A DNA stretch of 64,000 nucleotides from Enchytraeus crypticus (Eukaryota > Annelida > Clitellata > Enchytraeida > Enchytraeidae): positions 975,001 to 1,039,000 of the forward strand of contig CAJHZI010000556.1 of assembly GCA_905160935.1 (NCBI GenBank). The letters are read 5' to 3'. Each line of letters starts with the position of its first letter. Position 1 is the first letter of the stretch. The translations under genes and the position numbers were made by a program. Under the pieces are notes generated by a model. It did no database searches. It had not been told where the DNA came from and saw nothing but the letters and a program-made list of their open reading frames with translations. Shown in pieces: positions 24,030-35,175 of this stretch.

Positions 24030-24345
24030 GTCAGCTCAAGAAACGGACGGTAAACGAGCATTTCCTCTCTGAGATCATATTATTTTATGAAGCGATGACG
24101 ATGTGTTATGTCGCCATTATTCCATCGTTAGTTCATCTTATCCTAATTCCTATCGTCTGCTCATCTCACGGCCAAACGTCAGTCTCTAAGGAATCCGGAG
24201 TGAAATTGAATCACATCTGGCTATCAACAACCCATCGCGTCCACGGATCAAATCCTTCCACCGGAAGTCGCAGGATCGCGAGACTATTTATTCACAATAT
24301 GACGTCATAGATGACTGTGAGGTCACATGACGTTAACTGGATACT
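24030..24345. promoter_or_regulatory. Single-copy island with CRE and nuclear-receptor half-site motifs
   Basis: It contains TATGACGTCATAGATG (palindromic CRE TGACGTCA) and GTGAGGTCACATGACG (AGGTCA half-site next to a CACATG E-box), plus TGAAATTGAATCACATC. A 71-codon plus frame covers part of it without splice sites or recognisable family. 24350-24950 is AT-rich with nothing seen. Confidence 0.22.
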
Positions 24346-24954
24346 CAATATTCGGAAATAAGAACGTAGTAATTAGAATGCATAACGGTATAAAATTCAT
24401 TATAAAACATAATGAGTTTAATTATTAATTTTTAAAAATATGACTTTTCTCAAAATATTATTTTTTAATTCTAAATTTTAAGAAGCAATAAATTTGCGTA
24501 AAATATTTATGGATATTCCATTGAAAAAGAAGTTAGCAAATTTAAGATTAAGGATTTACACCTAAAGATCATAAAATTGATTTTTGAAATAAATTGAAAG
24601 ATCATAAATAAGGGCTACTGGATTGATCAGTTTGATTCTCTAATGTTTTCAGTCTCCAGTCTATTATGGTTGTAAATATTAAACGAAATTAGAATTCTAT
24701 TTTCCCTGCAAACCTACGTAGTTTGTTAATTACTCTTTCAAAATTAGGACAACTTCTACCTGCCATCGACTGAAATCTATAAAATAGACATCGATTGGAC
24801 ACCAAAGATTGACCACTATATTCTAATTTCCGTTAAGCTCTTGCTTTTCTTTTCATACCGCTTTTCGTGCACTGTTTTTAACTCGCTTTCTCTTGTGGTC
24901 GTTGCATACTAAGTCGTCATTGTGTAGTGTTTTGACTCCTGTTTGTGAGAGTCT

Positions 24955-25025
24955 GCAAGAGACGTCCCTGACATTGCTTGATGACGAGGAATCTTACGTT
25001 AAATTCTTATAAATTGATTGATTTC
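24955..25025 (+). mobile_element. Family G retroposon 3' end with TGAT tail
   Basis: GAGACGTCCCTGACATTGCT then TGATGACGAGGAATCTTACG and TTAAATTCTTATAAATTGATTGATT: the core and tail in plus orientation. Confidence 0.65.
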
Positions 25026-25829
25026 TAAAGAACTACATATTTATCAACTCAGACATGAGACTGGAAATTCGAATTTTCAATCGTTTTAATCTCTTCAGGA
25101 TTCTGATAATTTAAAGAGAGAGAATAGAGATTGCAGACTGAGAAGCTTTTACTGTAGCAGAGTTAGTTCAGAAGTCATGGTCCTGCATGGAGAGGCAATT
25201 AATTACAGCTCTCGATAAATCTGCCAATCCTAGCAGTGCTGTGGTCAGTATTCGTGTCAGCTGGTCACGAGAATTAAATGTCTTAGGATTACGATCAACG
25301 CATTAAGAATAACATTATTCCTAATCATCCAATCGTTGTGCTTCTCTCAAACTATGAGCAACTGTTTGACGAATACGAAAAGGGGAGACATTGAGTATGT
25401 AAAAATAATGGAGCTACATGCATGGAGTTTGGAATACAGATGGGTTAACATAAGAGTGTCCGATTAGAAACCATAGTAGTACGAAACAGTAAGAAAACTG
25501 ACCAACTACAACGAAATATGACTAAATGATAGAAATAAAATTCATTTACCTGAACTTTCATTGCGCTTATGAATAGCATAATTATATTAACTTTTTCAAC
25601 CAAAACGACGTGAAAAGATATTTGATATCGTTTTTCGTTCCAATTGTCCACATGGGAGTATATTAAACTGCGAAATGGACAGTTAGAATTAGTTACAAAG
25701 GTAGAAAATTAATTACAAAGTAATTTCATTACAAAGGTTGAAATATTTTAATATGTGGTGTAAACATTATTCTACATTTTCCTATTAAAGATAAGATTTG
25801 AATGAATTAACCGCTTTCCTAGACACAGG

Positions 25830-26230
25830 GCTGGTATCAAGTGAAACTGTCCAGGGACACATTAGCGGATTAAAGCGCTTTCAACAATCTCCATTCAAAA
25901 TGTCGTCAGGTCTTTCTGGAAGGTCCCCGGTCAAGATTTCAATTCTTGATTAGCTGTAAATTGAGGTGTCTAAACCAGATAGAGCGGACTCTTATCTGAT
26001 GAGCGATATTTCATAAAGTTCATTGCTCGGGGTTATTGCATCAATTTCATTTCAGCAGCTTTTCATCGGTCAGTTTGAAATCAATCCGTGAGTTATTGTT
26101 CTATAGCTGGCTCGCTGTGTGCCAACAAGCGCAGATAAGGAAAGAATTCCATTTCAACATTGAAATTGGATTGAAATTGAGAGTTCTCTTTCGAAAGACG
26201 TCTTAAGCCCATAGGGATTTATTTAATATA
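25830..26230. promoter_or_regulatory. Single-copy island with homeodomain and GATA motifs
   Basis: A 400-bp complex stretch with CATTAGCGGATTAAAGCG (GGATTA bicoid/Otx-type), AGATTTCAATTCTTGATTAG, GCGCAGATAAGGAAAG (GATAAG) and CTTATCTGATGAGCG. No coding frame was found. Enhancer function is inference. Confidence 0.22.
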
Positions 26231-26399
26231 TCTCTTCCCCAGGGACTTATTAAAGACTATATTCTAGTCCGCTTTATTGTACAGTTGGTTTTGTACTTTC
26301 GTTCTTATACTTTCGTAGTAATATATAGGCTAGTATGTAGCTTAGTCTGCTTTAACGAAAGCGAGTTTAGAGTACGTATCGTCATGCATAGGAGATTAT

Positions 26400-26540
26400 A
26401 CTGGCTGGAGCCAGCGGCGACGAAGGTAAGATACTCGTCCGCGGATCAGTATGTGCGGGTTCAAATCCTGGGCTCTCCCGTCACTGACATCGCTTTCGAG
26501 TGAGGAAACTGCCGTTAACCTTTGCTTTACCAGCTTTTAT
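26400..26540 (+). mobile_element. tRNA-derived SINE, family A, copy 6
   Basis: GGCTGGAGCCAGCGGCGACG, AAGGTAAGATACTCGTCCGC, GCGGGTTCAAATCCTGGGCT, then the GACATCGC..GAGTGAGGAAACTG core and GCTTTACCAGCTTTTATAAA. One of the most complete copies. Confidence 0.85.
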
Positions 26541-28164
26541 AAAGAGATCTGCTCATCCGTGTCTGTGCAAGTGAATGTATCGGTGGTTCAGTATGCAACC
26601 TCGTTAGGTAGTGTCATGAAGTCTTAAATGGGTGTTCCTAAGTCCTGGTATCAATTCAAAGAATACGCGAGTCCAAAATGATAAGCTCTAGATCGGATCC
26701 AGAATACAACTTAGACCTAGAAAATGTGGTTCTCTCCAAGCAGTACTGACTTCAGGCTTTGAGGGTCACTTGCTCTCTGCAGTTTATGATCATGACTATA
26801 GTACTCTCTCAGTCACTTATGAGCAATTCCATCAGTAATCTTTAAACGCTAGGATTGCAAATTCAATTCGTGCGCAGAACCCGTGACATACGATGCTCAA
26901 TAGAGAGGACTTGATGTAGATCTAGGATGCAGCAGATATGATTAACCCGAGGCTAAAGTTAAGCGAGCTTACTATCGGATGTTATCATTGCATTTTTAGC
27001 AGCGATTTTCTCTAAAGATGGTCTAACCCTCTTGAAAAATATGAATGAAAGTTTGATAGCGAAGGGCCAGCTTGTATTTTAATTATTAAATTTAAAAATA
27101 TATTTTAATTTTCACTATTGACAGAATATTTTGAAAGCGAGGGTTGATGAATTAACCTAACAATTCTAGAACCTGCAGAAATATTCTAAATATTAATTTT
27201 TAAGATCTCATACACTCTACCAGCGTATCTTTATTCTCCAGCTCAATCGATTTAGAAAGTAATAAGTATTTAGAAAGAGAGAGCGCTAGACTCAGGCGTT
27301 TGCTGAAGTGTCAATGAATCTGGAGATATGAGTTCAAGTATCGGCTCAGTCAGACAAATTATTATATAATATCATAATTATTTAAATATATTATAATCAC
27401 AGTTTGTTCTGAATATGTTTCTTAACATTTAATACGGGTAATGGTTCAATATATCAGGCCAAATAAAAGCAATCGAAGCCGTGTTATGTGATAGAATTCA
27501 ATCAAAGTGCGATAAAAAAGCTATTCATACAGCATTTTACAGTTATGAGACAAGAATATATTTTATATAATATATTGTTCAATTATTATAACATCATATA
27601 TTTTATAATTTAATTACTTATTTATAATAATTAACAAATAAACTTCCATTATTAATCTCCTTTGTAGACAGAATTACTAGCCTAATGACATAATCTCTTG
27701 CTTTTCTTCTTTTCTTACATCTCTAAATGGTATCAAACCCAATATTTAATGCCCCGTTAATACGTAAAAGCAAAACTTGAACTTTAATAAGCTTATAATA
27801 CTGGAAGAGATTTTTCGTATTAAATTAAATGCATGCCTGCTACTGGTCGTGCCGAAATTAGTCCCATATGAGATGGTAACACTGCCAAAGGTAGGTAGAG
27901 GGAAAGGGTTCGAAATTCAATATTCAGTGCCGCCGAGCGTGACGCCGTCTCTTTACGCATCGCTACGCCGTCTTAGCGATGAGAAATTGCGGAGAATGAT
28001 CTGATACGTGACCTCTAGCGAATATCCCTATATACTGCTGGTTGAATTGTAGAATGGTTAGCGGACCTGACTGAGAAATGTTAGTATTACGGGTGTAATC
28101 AAAATAGAGGATAGTCGTTTGATTCAATTTCTCTGTTTTACTTTAACTAGAAGTTATATCTAAC
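26541..28164. other. Intergenic stretch with a short perfect hairpin
   Basis: No gene recognised. A 75-codon plus frame at 27777-28004 has no splice context or recognisable family. GGGTTCGAAATTCAATA near 27907 is weakly box B-like. The GC-rich part contains CATCGCTA-8nt-TAGCGATG at 27958-27981, a perfect 8-bp stem. Confidence 0.4.
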
Positions 28165-28215
28165 TCTCTCTCTTTCTTTCTCTTAGTGCACTGTCTATTG
28201 GCAAGTCCATGACAA
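28165..28215 (-). mobile_element. 3' terminal fragment of the 17560-18115 LINE family
   Basis: The reverse complement reads GTCATGGACTTGCCAATAGA then CAGTGCACTAAGAGAAAG and a GAGA tail, matching the 3' ends at 2190-2222 and 18075-18115. Confidence 0.65.
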
Positions 28216-28374
28216 ATAAATCCTTCACATGTTTCTATGCTCTGCCTTTCTCTTAATATCAACATACAAATTTGTTGTTAAATCTTTAACAACATCCACC
28301 AAAAAAATCACAGATATAATTTAACTATATACGCAATTTAATGTCTATGTTACATGAGAGTGTTGTGTACAGGC

Positions 28375-28515
28375 TACTGAAGAAATGACCAACCGTAAAC
28401 TGCACATATCGTAAGCGGCGACTGCGCATGAATTAAGGAAGACACAGGAAAGATAGCTGAGAAGCCTTAATATTTTCAGGCTATAGGCTGGACAATGGTG
28501 TAGGTGTAGTTTAGG
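28375..28515 (+). mobile_element. Retroposon family H copy 3
   Basis: GACCAACCGTAAACTGCACA, TATCGTAAGCGGCGACTGCG, AGAAGCCTTAATATTTTCAG and GCTATAGGC follow family H; related text (ACTTGGACCTACCACTTGG) continues at 28600. Confidence 0.5.
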
Positions 28516-28627
28516 CTTTTTTTATGAATAAATGAATTCGGTAATCGATAGATTGCTCCTTTATGCAGCGTAAAAACGAAATGTAAGTATTAACATGTTA
28601 CTTGGACCTACCACTTGGAAGAACACT

Positions 28628-28651
28628 AGTGAGAGCAGGAGAGAGAGAGCG

Positions 28652-28694
<43 letters not shown>
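28628..28694. repeat. GA microsatellite
   Basis: (GA)n of about 65 bases with a few GC substitutions at its left edge. Confidence 0.9.
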
Positions 28695-28695
<1 letters not shown>

Positions 28696-30784
28696 GGATC
28701 AGAAATATTTTATAACAGCGAGAGATGGGATATTTATAAGCTTGGCTTCATATTGACACATCATTGTGACATCAAGCTACTGCAATGCTGCATAGTATTC
28801 CCGAATACTAGACAAAACCCCCTCCAAAAGATCAAACTCAACTGTTATCTCATATCAATTTCTAGTAATAACTCAAACTCGATCCCGACAATTCCATCAT
28901 AGTAGAGCAGTAAACTGTTACACTGGTTGTGGACTAATTCCACTCATATGTTAACCCTTCGATTACTCATTGAATGCGTTCTCTAATTACTGACTGATGG
29001 AGTAGGTTTAACGTCAAGATCAGAAGTCTAAAAGGTTCTCATATAGACATGAAGTTAGTGTAGAACCTTTAAAATTCTCTCATTCAGTGAAACATTCTCT
29101 ATTTATTGTTCGGTAGTAAGAATTCTCAAAAGAGATCAGTATTCTTGCAGATATTTACCACATTGGTTAGGTTGATTGGTTGACTTTTCAAGAAATCTTT
29201 TATTGTATTTTATAATCTGCTACGTAAAGCTTTAGACTGTTTGATTGATTGGTTGATTTATTGCTGCTTGAATGATTTTTTGGTTGTTGATTGATTGAGT
29301 GATTCAGTTATTTATTCAGTTACTAATTCAGTTATTTATTCAGTTACTAATTCAGTTATTTATTCAGTTACTAATTCAGTTATTTATTCAATTACTAATT
29401 CAGTTATTTATTAACGGATATATTTAATATACTTATTGTATTTTTTCACTACAATATAAAACTACGGGGCGATCAATTAGCTGAAACTTTCAAAGGCAGA
29501 ATAAATTCTGTCTTAAATTCTGACTAATTGACTAATAATAGGCCTAATTAAGTCTTAAACATAAGTGGAGTTGATGACAATGCTTGATGCAAGTGTAGAA
29601 TAGAAAAGCGGATAGAAACCGACTCCATCTGTAGAATGCTTTGATTCTAACCTGCTCTCGCAATTTGATCCGTAGTATTCATAATATTGTATCGTTTTGC
29701 ATTGTATAGTAGGCCCTCTATTATGAACGTACATGTAGATGTAAAAATTTGCACGACAACTAATAATGCTAAAATTAAACCGGCACTGTTAGATACCCTA
29801 CATTATAAAGGATTTTGAAATGAAGAACATTGTCTAAGATTATGATCTTAAGATAATAACAACAATTATTTCATTTTTTAAATGTTGATTACATTGGCGT
29901 GACTTTTGTAATAAATATTGACAACTTCATAATACCTAAAAGCTAAAACAAAAATATTCAATGGTAGAACATTTGAATCCCATTTGCATTAGTTATAACT
30001 ATGATATCTATAGGATGTACAGTATATGATAAAAATCAAACCATTTAATATCGGTTTCTTTCAACAGCAGCCTATTAATATTAAATTTCTGGACCTCCGC
30101 TTATTAAGTAAGTGAGAACTAAAGCTTTTTAGACAAAGTAAAGATATAAAATGAACTGGCATAAATGAATTTATAAAACTCCATCTCAATTGGTACAAAT
30201 AGGGCTAGATGTAATCATGAGTGATCATTATAAGCTATAGTCCGCGGTCTTACGGATTTTAAAAGAAAATTAGACAGGAACTTTCTATTCTAAATATCGC
30301 AAATAATTTTCATCTGTCATAGCCGTGAAATAATTAGTAGTTCCATAAAATATGTGATGAAATATTACCAAATGTAAAGATAAGAATAGCTTTAATGACT
30401 GCTCAGCTATTATGAGAAATGAGAAAACTTAATACATCGATTCAGCACAGCTTCTTTTCTTGTATTTTCAGTCACGTCGGAATAATCCCTGCAGCACTTA
30501 TTTGACTAAACTCAATCCAAGTTTTGGGATAATAGTTTCACAATATAAAACACTAGGAAGCTTAACCTTAGGGCAGAGGTGATAAAATTTCCAATCTTCT
30601 AGAATATGTGTTTTTTTATTAAAACATTGGTACGAATTACGCACTTCAGTACTAACTTTTATTTAACAAAATCTCTTCGACAATTAAACATTTCAATTAG
30701 GCATGAACAATTTTGATTGAATATTTTATTTGTTTGCATATAGGGCTATCTCAATCCGTTCTTAAATAATACCAAGAACATCAG
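28695..30784. other. Intergenic stretch without recognised gene
   Basis: AT-rich single-copy DNA, apart from TTGATTGATTGG-like words at 29165-29310 and the 24-bp array at 29305-29412. A strong-looking acceptor (TTTTCAG at 30465-30471) is followed by a frame of about 40 codons with no family resemblance or clear donor; I do not call it. Confidence 0.45.
29305..29412. repeat. 24-bp tandem repeat
   Basis: The unit TTCAGTTATTTATTCAGTTA+CTAA is repeated about 4.5 times almost without change, suggesting recent expansion. Confidence 0.9.
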
Positions 30785-31050
30785 CATTCTCATCTTCCCT
30801 TGAATCCCAAATTAACTAGGGTCGGAATATTAATAGACCTTCTCCAATCCTCTCTGTCCTACACCAAGTCATCAGTCAATCCCCTATTTATTTTCATTCG
30901 CTTCATTTTTGTAGCAATTTCTGGATCATAAGCGCTCACCAACCGAATGCCCCTTCTGACGTTAGTTTGGATCTTAGTTCTTATATGCCTTCTATGACAT
31001 GTGCAATCACCAGTTGGTCTATTCTTCAAACGACCCGGACACTACACGGA
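30785..31050 (-). mobile_element. Retroposon family B, longest copy
   Basis: This copy joins the two halves seen separately elsewhere: TTCTCATCTTCCCTTGAATC and CTAGGGTCGGAATATTAATA at its 3' side, and GCTCACCAACCGAATGCCCC with TTGGTCTATTCTTCAAACGA at its 5' side. It therefore defines a family B element of about 270 bp ending in GATGAT repeats. Confidence 0.65.
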
Positions 31051-31295
31051 GAGTTAAATAATACTACGAACAATAGAAGTAATTATTTAAAATATAAAAG
31101 AATTTAATATTAAATTGTCAATGGAGATTTGATTTTTAAATCTCTGATTTTTTCTCGTCCAGCTACATCACTTGTTATACTGGGTCAATTGTATCATATT
31201 ACATTAATTGTATTAATTATACTAGATTAATTCAATCGTTAAACTTAAGCGATGAGTTGAATATTGTGTATGTGTCCAGATGTATGTGAGAATAT

Positions 31296-31351
31296 GTCTT
31301 GTATATATATATATATACAAGACACATATACTCGTATACAATACACATATA

Positions 31352-31400
<49 letters not shown>

Positions 31401-31402
31401 CA

Positions 31403-31434
<32 letters not shown>

Positions 31435-31480
31435 TATATATATGAGTATATGTGTATTGTATACGAGTATATGTGTCTTG
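31296..31480. repeat. Long AT-rich inverted repeat (palindrome)
   Basis: The left arm from 31318 (CAAGACACATATACTCGTAT then ACAATACACATATACTCATA) is matched perfectly by the reverse complement ending at 31480, giving arms over 40 bp joined by (TA)n. A smaller palindrome GTCTTG-(TA)n-CAAGAC precedes it at 31296-31323. The overlapping frames on both strands are Tyr/Ile repeats from TATA and are not genes. Confidence 0.9.
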
Positions 31481-33367
31481 ACTTACCTTCGTCTGCCACC
31501 CCCCTCCCACCTCATCTGTGACAATCATTATACACACATTATCATTATAATTATCATTATCATCAACCGTTATCATTATCAATATAGGACTTTTATGTCC
31601 ATAGTAAGTCAACTAAACATAGGCCCAGCTATAGGATGCACAGTGTGCCAGGGGCATATACTTTATTTGATCTTATGATATACTGCATTGTATTCATTTG
31701 ACGCATCTTCACAATTTCACAAAACGTCATCGAGAGTGATTAAGGGGCTTGAAAATGAAACGCTAAGAAGGCAAAGTTAAACTTGAATTAAAGTTGTCAA
31801 CCTTTTCGTGACGGCTTTATGAGACTCTACTGTAGGCTAGGAAGAACAGCCGGGTAGACGGGCAAAGGAAATAAACTTCGCCGACGTGCTAAACATTTAA
31901 TATTTTGTGGCATACTGCAAACCTATAACCTATCCTCTCTTTTTATTTGTAGTACAATGCGAACTATAGCAAGGATTCATCTGAGGTTATAGCTATTCGA
32001 GCTATTCTACAGCTTTTCATGCATACCTCTTTGAATTCATTGCCGGCAATAAATGCTCTGACACCGCATAAGTTTCCACACATTCGCATAAAGACATTTC
32101 TCGTGTAGTTTGCGCAGACTTTTAGCTGGTTTGAATTAGCTTTGCTTGTTTGAATTAGCTTACTTTAGGGTCAATGAAGATATGAATGTTTGACTGTTGT
32201 TACTGAATTGTAATATACGTGCGCAAAATAAATAGAATTGCCTTCTGTATGTGCACATAGTCAAAAGATGAACTTATGAAGTAAGATTCCTAAAATAATT
32301 TTAACTGCAGTACTTCTATAGGCCTACTATAGAACCTAGAGTCAAATAATATAATACTAACATAAAGAAATTAGTTAATTCAAACAGGCGTCATGCGATT
32401 TACAGGAGTCGTATACATTCTACCGCTATCTCTATGGATATCAGGTAGTGCAGTATTAACTTTAATGAATAGATAAATTATTTAGTAGTATTACATGAAG
32501 GAATAGTAGTATTTTAAACCTCGATATATTAGTATTTTAAACCTCGATGGTGGTTTAAACAATGGAGTAATCCCAATTTGGTATTACGTAAGGTTGTGCA
32601 ATGGACTAGTAGTTATTTGTACATCTTTTTTGGGGTTAAGCTTCGCACCAAAATATAATTTTAGTTAATAAAAACAAGGTTCACTTTCACTTAAATTTTA
32701 GATTTAGTTCAATGGTAAATTACAATTTTAACCTTAAGCTTTTTTATCCAACCATCCAATTCCTTTCATTCCTTCGCTTTCGAGTGAAGAAACTGATGTT
32801 AACCTTAGCTTACCAGCTTACCTTCCATCTAGTATGATATGATGATTTACATGATTATATACTTATATATGGTACATATTTAGCTCAGTACGGAGCTTTT
32901 TGCGTTGTCCTTTCAATACTATTTTGTAGTTTTAGTGCAACCACAATGTACTCTGCCTTGTCGAATTGCGCTGTATACAGAATATACATACATGAATATA
33001 TACTGTATACATATATGAATACTGTCCTGACTGTGTTACATTCCATTTCAGCACTATATATGGCTCTCTATTGTATTTCATATTTCTGACTTGCAGGGGC
33101 CTGTCCGTAACACTGATTGGGTTCCTTTACCAACAAGCTACTTGACCATTCATTTCACCACTAAGATCTATTTTGAAGTTACTGAACGGAACGGCAGGTT
33201 ATAAATACAATTACTGATGGTTTGATGGATTGATTGAGTGCACTTTAGTGCAAATAGTTACGGCAGCATGTTTTGTCTATGTACTATTATAATGTAATGT
33301 ACTCAATTGCACTGCATTTTACTGAATCGCATTTATGTTTATTTATAATCCGCTGTACTGCATGCAG
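31481..33367. other. Intergenic stretch upstream of the cysteine-rich gene
   Basis: No exon can be placed with confidence. At 32775-32822 CTTTCGAGTGAAGAAACTG.. is the 3' part of a family A SINE. Candidate acceptors at about 31939 and 33096 open frames of 35-50 codons without cysteines or clear donors. The missing 5' end and signal peptide of the gene at 33368-42392 may lie here or further left. Confidence 0.4.
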
Positions 33368-33488
33368 GTGTAACATCATGCTCTGAAGCAGGAGTCTACC
33401 TGTGCTTCTCTCACGCTCACAATTACCTCGCAACAAGAAGATTGGGTTTTCTGTCGTACACAGAACCTGAGCTCAATGAAATGTGCAG
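33368..33488 (+). CDS. Cysteine-rich membrane protein, candidate exon 1 of visible set (module copy 1)
   Basis: After an acceptor GCATGCAG the frame reads VTSCSEAGVYLCFSH..YTEPELNEMC. It has the same cysteine layout as exons 35176-35306 and 39329-39461: C, 5-7 residues, C plus Phe/Leu, 23-28 residues ending in an Asn-Glu/Ser motif, C. The exon enters in phase 1 and leaves in phase 2. The boundary CAG|GCAAGA would be a GC-AG intron donor, as no GT donor is available. It can join 35176 in frame, giving AGG (Arg). Its right side runs into a tandem repeat. There is no recognised Pfam family. The module similarity is what I see; membership in this gene is inference. Confidence 0.45.
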
Positions 33489-33528
33489 GCAAGACTCTGC
33501 TCTTTATTCACTGCATACTAAGCTGTTT

Positions 33529-33645
33529 TCAGCTGTTCTCAGCTGTTTTCAGCTGTTCTCAGCTGTTCTCAGCTGTTCTCAGCTGTTCTCAGCTGTTTTC
33601 AGCTGTTCCCTACTGTTCTCTACTGTTCTCAGCTGTTTTCGTATA
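33529..33645. repeat. 10-bp tandem repeat AGCTGTTCTC
   Basis: About 11 copies of AGCTGTTCTC/AGCTGTTTTC in a row. A frame passes through them (Ser/Cys/Leu/Phe repeats) but is an artefact of the repeat. Confidence 0.9.
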
Positions 33646-34457
33646 AATGACGGACGTCTGCAATAGTAGTAAACAGATTTGTTAAGTTGGTTTCATTGTG
33701 CGGTGCTTGGTGCTGTCTTCAACGATGTGAGTAAATGGGGTTCAGACCATGGACTTCTTGATAGTTAGTATACACTGTAGCATCTATGTTGCTATGTATA
33801 TAGGTGTCCATGCTCAGGCCCAATACTGACCCCATTGATTTCATCATCTAAATGTTTGACATGCGTTCAAAACAGTAAACAGCCGTTCAATTTGCTCTGT
33901 AGCCTTACGACATCTAAAACTAATGTAGTCGTTGTAGGTATGCTATAACACTAGGAAGCACTCCAGTTTCTATTGATGCACTCTCCTTGTTTCTAATAAA
34001 ATTGCAGCTTCAAGTAACATATTCTTACCAAATGTATAATCGACCAATCAATCCGCTCAGATCCGGATCAATCTTGTGTTCGATGAAAATGCAAGAGTAT
34101 TTTCAACGATCAACAATCTGACGACAAAACCTGTGACTTTGCAAACCCTTAATATAGTCGTAACATTTTGTTAAATAAGGATCTACTAGTATGGTTTATA
34201 GTTGTCATCTTGTTTTCTGATTATTCATTTTTACGACAAATATTTCTTTGACCTGGATAGATATAAAAGAAGATATAAAATATAAAAACATAAAATATTA
34301 AACATAAATATTAAACATAAATAATATAAAATAAATACAATTAATGTAATATAAATAAATAATATTAAATATAAAATATTAAACATAGATATAAAAGTTC
34401 TCTCTAATACTTCGTTGGACCTGGCTGTAACGCAAACACTACATATGTGTGCTCTAG

Positions 34458-34641
34458 AAATTGTAATAAAATACGAGACGAGCTGTAGTCTAGAGATTCT
34501 GGCAGATGTCGTTATTGAGTCCGATATGAAACTACATACCAGGCAGTACGCGAGAGAGTTGGTTAAAAGCTTGCCTAAGAAGCAAGAGGCCATGCTTCAA
34601 AACCTCGTTCGACATCGACAGTCCCTCATAGTACATCTGTG
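34458..34641 (+). CDS. Candidate exon, unassigned (possible alternative exon or relic)
   Basis: The frame EIVIKYETSCSLEILADVVI.. to ..RHRQSLIVHLW has coding-like composition, a TGCTCTAG acceptor and a G|GTAATG donor, and leaves in phase 2, so it fits the next exon at 35176. Its entry phase 1 does not fit the candidate exon at 33368; an inner AG at 34487-34488 would fit. It has one cysteine and no module resemblance. It could be a skipped or alternative exon, or a fragment of an unknown mobile element. I do not recognise the product. Confidence 0.3.
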
Positions 34642-34699
34642 GTAATGAATGAAATAGGCAGTAAATATAAGTTTCAAAATGTGCTTAGTTTAATGTGGG

Positions 34700-34880
34700 T
34701 TTAAGGTCAATATCAGAAGCCCAAAGGGCTCTCTTCAAGACGTCAGGTGTACCGGAGTACCCTGAATGGTGAATGTCAAAGATATTACTCTCTGATCAGC
34801 TCTACCGGGAATTGATCCCAGGACCTCAGGAACGACCATTCAAAACTTCATACCGTTACCTAACGCGCTTCACACTGAGC
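34700..34880 (-). mobile_element. tRNA-derived retroposon related to family C
   Basis: On the plus strand ATTACTCTCTGATCAGCTCT, ACCGGGAATTGATCCCAGGA and CCTAACGCGCTTCACACTGA parallel the head of family C (TACTCTCAGATCAGCG..GGGATTCGAACCC..CGCTATT). It is diverged. A similar fragment lies near 50985-51080. Confidence 0.45.
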
Positions 34881-34934
34881 ATACACACGGAGACAGTCTT
34901 TGTCTAAGATTTTCAGGATTCGTTGCGCCTAATA

Positions 34935-35060
34935 AAACAGTAAACACGCATTATAGTGAAATGATCGTTGATATCTATCACTTTTAATACCACACCTTTA
35001 AACCGTTAGGCAATTTAGACCATTTTCCGTGTGGCCAGTCCAGTGAATGTCCGAGATCAG
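34935..35060 (-). mobile_element. tRNA-derived SINE, family C, copy 1 (3' part)
   Basis: CAGTAAACACGCATTATAGT, GATATCTATCACTTTTAATA, AAACCGTTAGGCAATTTAGA and CAGTGAATGTCCGAGATCAG match the copies at 42972 and 48375. The tRNA-like head is missing; it stops where the GATCAG repeats start. Confidence 0.75.
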
Positions 35061-35168
35061 CTGGTCTAATCAGTTCTGATTAGCTGATCTGATCAGAACT
35101 GATAAGCTGATATAATCAGATCTGATCAGATCATTTGATTAGATCTGATTTGATCAGATTTAATGTTT
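35056..35168. repeat. Palindromic GATCAG/CTGATC-type short repeat cluster
   Basis: GATCAGCTG, TCTGATCAGAACTGAT, ATCAGATCTGATCAGATC and related words fill about 110 bp immediately upstream of the exon at 35176. The unit CTGATCAG is self-complementary. Confidence 0.8.
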
Positions 35169-35175
35169 CGTGTAG

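Noticed and set aside
27777-28004. 75-codon plus frame
   Set aside because: No splice sites, no family; includes a hairpin and box B-like text more typical of repeat DNA.
30472-30590. Candidate exon after a strong TTTTCAG acceptor
   Set aside because: About 40 codons, a single cysteine, no clear donor, no resemblance to the neighbouring gene.
31232-31678. Frames of 126-132 codons on both strands
   Set aside because: They are Tyr/Ile repeats translated from (TA)n within a palindrome.
33442-33666. 74-codon frame including the AGCTGTTCTC array
   Set aside because: Only the part before 33488 resembles the cysteine module; the rest is repeat translation.
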